Origin: DASYSL01 sp036003365
Lineage (GTDB): Bacteria; Eisenbacteria; RBG-16-71-46; DASYSL01
NCBI GenBank assembly: GCA_036003365.1
Contig: DASYSL010000081.1
Location: forward strand, 1-11,943
Length of the DNA stretch: 11,943 nt
Direction of reading: 5' to 3'
Both the position numbers and the translations under genes were made by a program. Within the stretch, counting starts at the first letter, position 1. Each line of letters begins with the position of its first letter. Below the pieces are notes generated by a model, which saw only the letters and a program-made list of their open reading frames with translations, searched no databases and was not told the origin of the DNA. Positions 6,548 through 11,943 of the stretch are shown one piece after another.

Positions 6548-8248
6548 TTAGCTCGGCGGCCTCTGCATGCGCGGACCGGGGGGCTGCGGCTTGGGCGACT
6601 CGGAGATCACGCCGAGCATCATGGTGATCTGGCCGTCCTTGTCGCGCAGCGGCGCCACGCTCAGATGGATGTCGACCCGCGAGCCGTCCTTGTGCTTGCG
6701 CCAGGTATCGACGCTCTTCAGCTCCTCGCCTGTGAACAGCCGCTCGCACAGCTTCCGGAACTCGTTGCGCTTCTCGGCCGGGACGACGACCTGGTACGGC
6801 CGCCCGAGCATCTCCCGCTCGCTCCAGCCGAACATGCGCTCGGCGGCCGCATTCCAGAAGCGCACGATGAAGTCGCGGTCGACCTGGATGATGGCCAAAG
6901 GCGAGGCACGCAGGAGCGCGCGCAGCATGTCGTTGGCTTCGCGCAGCTTCTCGGCCTGCACTTTGCGCTCGATGAAATTGCCGAGACGGAGGCCGACGCT
7001 GGCGAAGGTGGCGTTCATCTCGTCGTCGGGCTCGCGCCTTTCGCGCGAGAAGAATTCGATCACGCCGAGGATCCGGGCGTCGGCCCGCACCGGGAGGGCA
7101 AAGCCGCTCGTGAGCTGGCTCTCGATGGCCGCCCGGCTGCGCGGAAAGTTCGGGTTGGCGGAGATGTCAGTCACCCAATGCGGCCGCCTGAGCTCCCACA
7201 CGCGGCCCGGCAACCCTTTGCCGATGGTGAAGCTCAGCTCTCGGCTGCGCTTGACGAAGCTCGCCACGTCCTTGCGCCCGAGCCACGCTTCGGCGAAACG
7301 CAGCGTCTCCCCCGCCTCGTCGAGCATCCAGGCCAGAGCGACGTCCCAGTTGCCGTACTCGCCCACGGCTTTCAGCACGTCGACGGTCGTGTCGGAGACC
7401 GAGTTGTCCTCGCCGATGGCGCGGCCGATCGCCTGGCTGACCGCGATCTCGCGCTGCTGGCGCTTGGTCTCCGTGAGATCGACGATATGGGCGACGAACG
7501 CCGTCTTCCCGCTGGGGTGATGCGCGACCGAGACATGGATCTCGGCCCAGAACGTCGTGCCGTCGGCGCGCAGGGCGCGCATCTCGACCGGCCGCTCGAT
7601 GACATGGCGCTCACCGGTCTCGAGATAGTGAGCCAGGCTGCGCCGATGACGCTCGCGCAGCTCGGGCGGGATGAGCGTCTCGGCCATGTCGCGATTGATC
7701 ACTTCGCGGCGCGAGCGCTTGAATACCTTCTCTGCCGCGTGATTGAACTCGATGATCATCCCGAACTGATCCATGGCCACGAAGCAGCCGGGAAGACTCT
7801 CGATGGCCACAGACAGGAGCTCGTCGTGCTCGCGCAGCCGATGGGCCTTGGTCTCGCGCTCGGTGACATCGCAGGCGTCGACGAGCAGGGCGGGGCTGCC
7901 ACTGACCTCGATCTCCGTCGACACGATCTCCACCAGCGCGTCGGCGGCGTTGGGGCGCGGGAAACGCCAGATGCCGCCGCGACAGATGTCCTTCTCGCTC
8001 ACACCCGGGCCGCGATGCATGCCGGGAGTGACCTTGCCGCCCTTCAGGTCGCCGATCGTCGTGCCGACGAGATCGGGGAGCCCGCGACCCAGAAGCTCGC
8101 CGGCCGCAGGATTGGCGGCCAGGATCTTCCACGTCGTCGGATCGAGCACGAGAAGAGCGTGCGGGTGCGCCTCGAAGAGGAGGCCGAACACCTCGGGCTG
8201 AAACGCAGAGCGGGAACGAATGGCCTCGCCGGGAGGAGACTCGTTCAT
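6548..8248 (-). CDS. PAS-PAS-GAF-PAS sensory protein without output domain
   Basis: The 566-residue soluble protein has, in order, a PAS domain (about 20-130; ALLVLDPTTWKILAANPAA, ending CDVTERETK), a second PAS plus PAC (about 145-263; GCFVAMDQFGMIIEFNHAAE, ending VDLTETKRQQ), a GAF domain (about 265-428; GKGLPGRVWELRRPHWVTDI and FALPVRADARILGVIEFF) and a third PAS plus PAC (about 435-550; LAIIQVDRDFIVRFWNAAAE). A proline-rich tail follows. I see no transmembrane segment and no histidine kinase, GGDEF, EAL, HTH, STAS or phosphatase domain, so the output is missing or is supplied by a partner through protein contacts. No frameshift is evident: the stop is a clean TAA followed by a hairpin and the next promoter. 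The ATG at 8248 has no Shine-Dalgarno; no better start is obvious. The ligand is unknown. Confidence 0.88.
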   Translation of the reverse strand: MNESPPGEAIRSRSAFQPEVFGLLFEAHPHALLVLDPTTWKILAANPAAGELLGRGLPDLVGTTIGDLKGGKVTPGMHRGPGVSEKDICRGGIWRFPRPNAADALVEIVSTEIEVSGSPALLVDACDVTERETKAHRLREHDELLSVAIESLPGCFVAMDQFGMIIEFNHAAEKVFKRSRREVINRDMAETLIPPELRERHRRSLAHYLETGERHVIERPVEMRALRADGTTFWAEIHVSVAHHPSGKTAFVAHIVDLTETKRQQREIAVSQAIGRAIGEDNSVSDTTVDVLKAVGEYGNWDVALAWMLDEAGETLRFAEAWLGRKDVASFVKRSRELSFTIGKGLPGRVWELRRPHWVTDISANPNFPRSRAAIESQLTSGFALPVRADARILGVIEFFSRERREPDDEMNATFASVGLRLGNFIERKVQAEKLREANDMLRALLRASPLAIIQVDRDFIVRFWNAAAERMFGWSEREMLGRPYQVVVPAEKRNEFRKLCERLFTGEELKSVDTWRKHKDGSRVDIHLSVAPLRDKDGQITMMLGVISESPKPQPPGPRMQRPPS

Positions 8249-8533
8249 TCGGGGCCCACGCAGAAGCAGGGATCTGGTGTCTGATGTCGGCCTGGGAGGG
8301 GTGCTTCACGGATCGCCGCAGAAGTTTCGGGCCGGCCGCGGCACTGTGAAGGCAGGCACTCATTAGTTAACACCATCTCCCGCAGGTCGCAAGGTAAACC
8401 GAGCGTTTCAGAGGGATTCCGGCGCGGTTTCGCGGTTCTCTGTGGCAGCGTCGCCGTGGCCGAACCCCTTCCCTCGCAGCGGCCCGCTCGGGCGAGGCGG
8501 CTCGGCCCCCGGCAACTCTGTCGGCAATCATGG
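8249..8533. other. intergenic stretch before the PAS/GAF gene
   Basis: These 285 bases separate the lamin-tail gene from the sensor gene. They hold a weak promoter candidate and a short open frame overlapping the sensor's start codon, both listed separately. I see no RNA gene, no strong terminator and no conserved-looking coding sequence on either strand. Confidence 0.6.
8364..8392 (-). promoter_or_regulatory. weak promoter candidate for the PAS/GAF gene
   Basis: On the minus strand TTGCGA (8392-8387), four of six to the -35 consensus, is followed after 17 bp by TAACTA (8369-8364) in the only AT-rich patch of this gap. The match at -10 is poor; the location and local base composition are the main support. 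Confidence 0.25.
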
Positions 8534-9172
8534 TCAACGATAAATGCTCTTGAGCCTCCCCCAGGTGACCGTTTCGGCCCGAGTGGCGTGGCACAGGTTC
8601 GGGTCGCCGGGCGAGGGCGCGCACCCGGTCGGGCCCGGATCGAGCGAGCCGGTATAGGGATCGAGCCCATCGAAGAGGGCCCAGGGGCCGCCGTCGGGCT
8701 CGCGCCCGCTCGAGCGGTCGTTGGCGCCTTCGTGACTCTTGTAGGCATACGCATCCACCAGAACCGTGTCCGGGCCGACGATGTGCCACAGACGAACCGT
8801 GTCCCCGGAGTTGTTGAGGCTCAGTCCCGCGACCGAGCGGCCATTGGCCCGCTGCCAATCGACCGCTTGGATGCCATAGACCAAGCGATGCTCGTCGGGG
8901 CCCAACGTGCCCGAAAACGCGAAGCGGATGGTGGAGTCGGCGTCGCTCACGAGATAACCCGCGAGGTCGACCGTGCTGCCTCCTCCATTCCAGATCTCGA
9001 TCCACTCGTCGTCACGCGCGGAGACGACGCCATCGCCGTTCCAGTCGCGGGCGGGCGCGGAGAGGATCTCGTTCAAGAGGATGTCGCAGGTGGCCGCCGG
9101 CGCGTTGAGCGACAGAAGCGCGAGCGCACCGGTGGTGACGAGGGCGCGGCGAACGATGGAAGCCAGACGCAT
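8534..9172 (-). CDS. exported lamin-tail-domain (LTD) protein
   Basis: A 212-residue protein with a signal peptide (basic MRLASIVRRA, hydrophobic 11-22, probable cleavage after APAA near residue 27) and one lamin-tail-like beta-sandwich domain at about 28-145: ILLNEILSAP, DEWIEIWNGGGSTVDLAGYLVSD (55-77), and a RLWHIVGPDTVLVDAYAY strand pair. Between the first strands is an EF-hand or dockerin-like loop, DWNGDGVVSARDDE (43-56), which could bind calcium. The C-terminal part (150-200) is proline- and glycine-rich with paired cysteines 184 and 194, and the chain ends WGRLKSIYR. Bacterial LTD proteins are secreted, often adhesive or attached to other envelope enzymes; the role of this one is unknown. 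The start at 9172 has GGAGG eight bases upstream and places the signal peptide at the N-terminus. Neighbours give no functional clue. Confidence 0.82.
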   Translation of the reverse strand: MRLASIVRRALVTTGALALLSLNAPAATCDILLNEILSAPARDWNGDGVVSARDDEWIEIWNGGGSTVDLAGYLVSDADSTIRFAFSGTLGPDEHRLVYGIQAVDWQRANGRSVAGLSLNNSGDTVRLWHIVGPDTVLVDAYAYKSHEGANDRSSGREPDGGPWALFDGLDPYTGSLDPGPTGCAPSPGDPNLCHATRAETVTWGRLKSIYR

Positions 9173-9180
9173 GGCGATTT

Positions 9181-9200
9181 CCTCCGGGGGCAGCCGGAGG
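9181..9200 (-). promoter_or_regulatory. hairpin sequestering the Shine-Dalgarno of the LTD gene
   Basis: On the minus strand CCTCCGG and CCGGAGG form a perfect 7-bp stem around a 6-base loop. The 3' arm contains the whole GGAGG Shine-Dalgarno (9185-9181), eight bases before the ATG. If folded, it would mask ribosome binding, as in RNA thermometers or ligand-responsive leaders. The pairing is seen directly; regulation is inferred. Confidence 0.45.
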
Positions 9201-9231
9201 CGGCGATGCGGGGACGAGCGTGGCGCATGCA

Positions 9232-9252
9232 CGAAGCGCGCCGGGCGCTTCG
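9232..9252 (-). promoter_or_regulatory. second hairpin in the LTD leader
   Basis: A perfect 8-bp stem (CGAAGCGC with GCGCTTCG) around a 5-base loop lies 31 bp upstream of the Shine-Dalgarno hairpin. It has no T-run in either direction. It could be part of a structured leader or incidental in GC-rich DNA. Confidence 0.3.
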
Positions 9253-9277
9253 CCTCGGCGCTACGGCACTCGCCGCG

Positions 9278-9304
9278 AAAAAAGTGACGCCGGCGCGACA
9301 CTTT
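9278..9304 (-). terminator. intrinsic terminator of the aminotransferase gene
   Basis: On the minus strand AAAGTG-T-CGC pairs with GCG-T-CACTTT (nine base pairs and one T-T mismatch) around a 4-base loop, followed by a run of T (six in total from the end of the stem, 9283-9278). It lies 40 bases after the aminotransferase stop and is the most convincing intrinsic terminator in the window. Confidence 0.8.
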
Positions 9305-9323
9305 CTGTCACGCCGGCCGACAC
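9284..9323. repeat. two near-identical 18-bp units at the terminator
   Basis: Plus-strand units at 9284-9301 and 9306-9323 share the core ACGCCGG followed by CGACAC and are separated by four bases. Each is centred on a GCCGGC- or CGCCGGCG-like palindrome; the first unit forms the terminator stem. The second may be a duplicated arm or part of a small repeat family. Confidence 0.5.
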
Positions 9324-9343
9324 TGGGGGCGGGCGGTCGCGCG

Positions 9344-10516
9344 TCAGGCGCGCACGCGCACCGTCAGGAACTCGTGCATGCGCTCGAGCGCCGTCTCGAG
9401 CTTGGCGAGCGAGTTGGCGCACGACAGGCGCAGGTAGCCTTCGCCGAAGCTTCCGAAGGCCGTGCCCGAGAGCACGGCGACGCCGGCTTCGTCGAGAAGA
9501 CCGTCGGCCATCTGCTGTGACGTCATGCCGGTACCGGTAATGTTGGGGAAGGCGTAGAAGGCCCCGCCCGGCATGCGGCAGCTCACGCCTGGCAGCTCGT
9601 TGAGGCCGGCGACGAGCCGGTCGCGACGCACGCGGAACTCCTCGACCATGGCCTCGACCGGCGCCTGCGAGCCCTGCAGGGCGGCGATGCCGGCGCGCTG
9701 CACGAAGGTCGCGGTACAGGAATTGCAATTGGTCATGAGGCGCGCCACGTGTTTGGCGAGGGGCGTCTCCATCACGCCGTAGCCGAGCCGCCATCCGGTC
9801 ATGGCATACGTCTTGGAGAAGCCGTCGAGAATGATCGTGCGGTCTTTGAGCCCCGGATAGGAGGCGATGGAGCGAGCTTCGCCGTCATAGACGAGCCGCG
9901 AATAGATCTCGTCGGACAAGATCGAGAACGAATGCTTGCGCGCCGCCGCCGCCACGCGGTCGAGCGCCGCCGAGCTCAGCACGCCGCCCGTCGGATTGTG
10001 CGGCGAGTTGAGGACGAGGACCTTGGTGCGCGGCGTGATGAGCCGGTCGAGCTCGTCGGGATCGAACGCCCAGTTACTCTCCTCGCGCAGGCGGAGCGGC
10101 ACCGGCTTGGCGCCGGCGAAGCGGATCACCGACTCATAAATAGGAAAGCCGGGATTGGGATAGATCGCTTCATCGCCTTCGTCGAGCAGAGCCAGCAAGG
10201 TGAAGAAGAGAATCGGCTTGCCGCCCGGCGTGACCACGACCTCCTCGGCCGAGACCGGAATGCCGCGGGAGCGCGAGACCGCCTGCGCCACCGCCTCGCG
10301 CATCTCCGCCAGGCCAGCCGAGGGGCCGTAATGCGTCCAGCCGTCGTTGAGCGCCTGCACGGCGGCGTCGCGAATGTGCTTGGGGGTGTCGAAGTCGGGC
10401 TCGCCGATCTCGAGGTGGACGACATCGCGTCCCTTGCGCTCGAGCGCCTGCGCCCGGGCCAGAACCTCGAAAGCCGTCTCGGTGCCCAGCCGAGACATAC
10501 GCGTCGCGAAATCCAT
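9344..10516 (-). CDS. class I/II pyridoxal-phosphate aminotransferase
   Basis: A 390-residue fold-type I aminotransferase, probably acting on aspartate, an aromatic amino acid or LL-diaminopimelate/alanine-type substrates; substrate cannot be fixed from sequence alone. Cofactor and substrate residues are in place: IGEPDFDTP (37-45), YGPSAGLAEMREA (63-75), NSPHNPTGG with Asn174, SDEIYSRLVYDG with Asp202 and Tyr205, GFSKTYAMTGWRLGY with Schiff-base Lys235 and Arg243, and YLRLSCANS with the carboxylate-binding Arg363. The start at 10516 has GGAGG eight bases upstream and begins just before the family's first helix; the frame remains open further upstream but has no coding character. No promoter is evident in the 91 bp before it, so it is probably co-transcribed with the barrel gene, and it ends at a strong terminator. 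Confidence 0.94.
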   Translation of the reverse strand: MDFATRMSRLGTETAFEVLARAQALERKGRDVVHLEIGEPDFDTPKHIRDAAVQALNDGWTHYGPSAGLAEMREAVAQAVSRSRGIPVSAEEVVVTPGGKPILFFTLLALLDEGDEAIYPNPGFPIYESVIRFAGAKPVPLRLREESNWAFDPDELDRLITPRTKVLVLNSPHNPTGGVLSSAALDRVAAAARKHSFSILSDEIYSRLVYDGEARSIASYPGLKDRTIILDGFSKTYAMTGWRLGYGVMETPLAKHVARLMTNCNSCTATFVQRAGIAALQGSQAPVEAMVEEFRVRRDRLVAGLNELPGVSCRMPGGAFYAFPNITGTGMTSQQMADGLLDEAGVAVLSGTAFGSFGEGYLRLSCANSLAKLETALERMHEFLTVRVRA

Positions 10517-10585
10517 CGGAATGGCCTCCAATCGAGGGGGTCGCTCGGGCTTCGCGGCGAGCTTCGGGGCGGGGCCCGCGGGGCC

Positions 10586-10628
10586 GCAAGCCGGGTCATG
10601 GGCTCCCTCATGGGCTCCCCCGGCTTGC
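10586..10628. repeat. 12-bp tandem duplication inside a 10-bp inverted repeat
   Basis: A perfect inverted repeat, GCAAGCCGGG (10586-10595) and CCCGGCTTGC (10619-10628), encloses two perfect adjacent copies of TCATGGGCTCCC (10596-10607 and 10608-10619). The stop codon of the barrel gene (10610-10608) lies at the edge of the second copy, so the hairpin covers the end of that gene. There is no T-run, so it is not a standard intrinsic terminator; it may protect the mRNA end or be a replication-slippage scar. Confidence 0.6.
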
Positions 10629-11943
10629 TCCCCTGCCGCCGCGCACCGACAACCATAACTCCAAACGCGGGTGGCCCGAAGGGGTGGCGTAGCGCGTCTC
10701 GAACTCGGCGCGGGAGACCGGGCCGCGCGTAAAGGGCACGCCGAGGCGCGCCGAAAGCCGCGCCGGAGAAGATCGTGTCTCCCAGCGGAGGCCGGACAGC
10801 GGGTCGGGGCTGGTTTCGAGGCCGTCAGCCGCACCCGTCATGCGCCCCGGGTAGAGGTCGGCGACGAGCGACGCATCGGCACCCGGCCTTTCGGAGGTGA
10901 GTGCGAGCTGCCAGCTCTCGAGGGCGGCATGGCCGAAGCCGCGGGATCGCCAGCCGAGCCATACCCGGCAGCGCGCGTCGGGCGGGCGCCACGAGCCGCG
11001 GGCCACCAAAGTCCACGAAGCCGCGCGGCTGACGAGCCCGAACCGAGAATCGGGGTCGCTCGCGGACGGGTTTGCGCTCGGGGTTGCGCTCGCGTCCTCC
11101 TTCCAGGTCTCGCGGCGAAAGGCTTCGAGGGAAACCGCGCGCGCTGGCGGACCGAAGCGCGCCCCGGCGGTCAGCGTGCGATCCCATGCGCGACCGGGCG
11201 TGTCGGTCGCATCGGGCGAGAGCCAGCGCCTTTGCGAGCGCAGCTCGAGCCACGCGGCCGGACGGTGCGGGCGCGCGCGCGCGTCGAGGCGGAGCGAGAG
11301 AGCGTCGAGGGGCTCGCTCCGCGGCACGGCTTCGGGCGCGGCGAAGCCGTCGGAGCAATGGCGCCAGGCGAGGCTTGCGCCCAGACCTGCGCCCAGGCCC
11401 GCGCTTGCCCCTCCGCCAACGCCTTTCACGCCTCGCGTTGATGACGAGAGCCAGCGCAGGCGCGTGTCGCTCCCCCACTGGCCTCCCGGGCCGAGCGCCA
11501 GGCGCTGATCCCAGCGCGTGACGCGGGCGGCGCGCGACCAGGCGAGCGCGAGCCAGCTGCCCGAGCTTCGGCCGATACTGTCAGGAAAGCGGCGCGCCGC
11601 GGCGCCGGAATAGGCGGCATGCGTGACGCTCGCGTGCCAGGGCGTGCCGCGCCACGAGCCGGCGAGCGCGAGACCCACCTCGGTCTCGGCGAGCGCACCG
11701 CGGCGCGATCGCTCGAGCACCGTGCGGTGATAGCGGCCGAGGATGGGCCACGCGCCCGCGGCGGTGGCGCGTGCGTCGCGCTCGGCGCGGCCGAAGAAGA
11801 CGAGGACAGGGCCCGCGGCCACAGCGGCGCCTTGCAGCGCCGAGGTCGGCGCGCGTGCGGGCAACGCGGCCGAGCGCGCGTCGTCGCCGGCATCGAATGA
11901 TCCGAGGAGCAAGCGCACGCGATCGCCGCGCGCGAGGGCGAGG
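10608..11943 (-). CDS. outer-membrane-barrel-like protein, C-terminal part (partial)
   Basis: The frame is open from the window edge to a TGA at 10610-10608, about 444 residues with no start seen; a GTG at 11918 is in frame but the reading continues through it, so I treat the gene as truncated by the window. The sequence is rich in Arg, Ala, Gly, Ser and Trp with many alternating hydrophobic stretches about ten residues long separated by turns (for example WHASVTHAAYSG, SWLALAWSRAAR, AWLELRSQRRWLS, ELWLSVRG near the end), the pattern of an outer-membrane beta-barrel. A low-complexity SATPSANPSASDPDS loop lies past the middle. It does not end in the aromatic residue usual for barrels but in about ten Gly/Arg/Ser residues encoded within the inverted-repeat region. 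No domain is recognised; a secreted helix-hairpin-helix/barrel type protein of uncultured GC-rich bacteria is one possibility. Confidence 0.7.
   Translation of the reverse strand, partial: LALARGDRVRLLLGSFDAGDDARSAALPARAPTSALQGAAVAAGPVLVFFGRAERDARATAAGAWPILGRYHRTVLERSRRGALAETEVGLALAGSWRGTPWHASVTHAAYSGAAARRFPDSIGRSSGSWLALAWSRAARVTRWDQRLALGPGGQWGSDTRLRWLSSSTRGVKGVGGGASAGLGAGLGASLAWRHCSDGFAAPEAVPRSEPLDALSLRLDARARPHRPAAWLELRSQRRWLSPDATDTPGRAWDRTLTAGARFGPPARAVSLEAFRRETWKEDASATPSANPSASDPDSRFGLVSRAASWTLVARGSWRPPDARCRVWLGWRSRGFGHAALESWQLALTSERPGADASLVADLYPGRMTGAADGLETSPDPLSGLRWETRSSPARLSARLGVPFTRGPVSRAEFETRYATPSGHPRLELWLSVRGGRGASRGSP

Noticed and set aside
6387..6749. Upstream extension of the transketolase N-subunit frame
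   Set aside because: It would span a strong promoter and overlap the sensor gene; similarity to transketolase starts after 6386.
8245..8754. 169-residue frame across the LTD gene end and the intergenic gap
   Set aside because: Most of it lies in the wrong frame within the LTD gene and is Pro/Arg-rich; only the last 43 codons are kept as a weak leader-ORF idea.
10517..10834. Upstream extension of the aminotransferase frame
   Set aside because: It overlaps the barrel gene, shows low-complexity composition, and a good ribosome binding site supports 10516.
1..11943. CRISPR array, insertion sequence or defence island
   Set aside because: No spaced repeats, transposase, nuclease or other defence-like gene found; all recognised genes are housekeeping, sensory or exported proteins.

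Overview
The window is a GC-rich (about 70% by eye) stretch of bacterial chromosome in which every gene I can support lies on the minus strand, so transcription runs from high to low coordinates. Most of it is housekeeping: an outer-membrane-barrel-like protein (partial), a PLP aminotransferase, a small secreted lamin-tail protein, a PAS/GAF sensor, a split transketolase pair, a tRNA-Leu(CAG), and the run smpB, cell-wall amidase, GerMN protein, murI, rph. A barrel-like protein, an envelope amidase and exported proteins suggest a diderm. The GC content, the split transketolase, the lamin-tail protein and the arginine-rich barrel protein would fit an uncultured lineage such as Candidatus Eisenbacteria or a relative, but that is a guess without a database search.

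Layout, in transcription order. (a) 11943-10608: C-terminal part of a barrel-like protein of unknown function. (b) 10516-9344: class I aminotransferase, probably following (a) without its own promoter and ending at a clear intrinsic terminator (9278-9304). (c) 9172-8534: exported lamin-tail-domain protein whose Shine-Dalgarno is buried in a perfect hairpin. (d) 8248-6548: PAS-PAS-GAF-PAS protein with no output domain, ending in a hairpin. (e) 6386-4525: transketolase N- and C-terminal subunits, overlapping by ATGA, behind a good sigma70-like promoter (TTGACA, 17 bp, TACTTT). (f) 4459-4373: tRNA-Leu(CAG) with encoded CCA, its own promoter and a terminator-like hairpin directly against the smpB start codon. 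(g) 4314-142: smpB, amidase, GerMN, murI and rph in a tight run with 4-bp overlaps, abutting ends or a 26-bp gap. This last block joins ribosome rescue, RNA 3'-end maturation, peptidoglycan precursor supply (D-glutamate) and peptidoglycan cleavage.

I found no CRISPR array, insertion sequence, integrase, phage gene or recognisable defence or biosynthetic system, and no clear evidence of a new multi-gene system. The most interesting signals are in RNA architecture: the tRNA-Leu/terminator/smpB junction, where a hairpin may place a distant AGGA near the start codon; the hairpin masking the lamin-tail gene's ribosome binding site; and a 12-bp tandem duplication nested in an inverted repeat over the stop codon of the barrel gene. 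All of these need computational or experimental confirmation.
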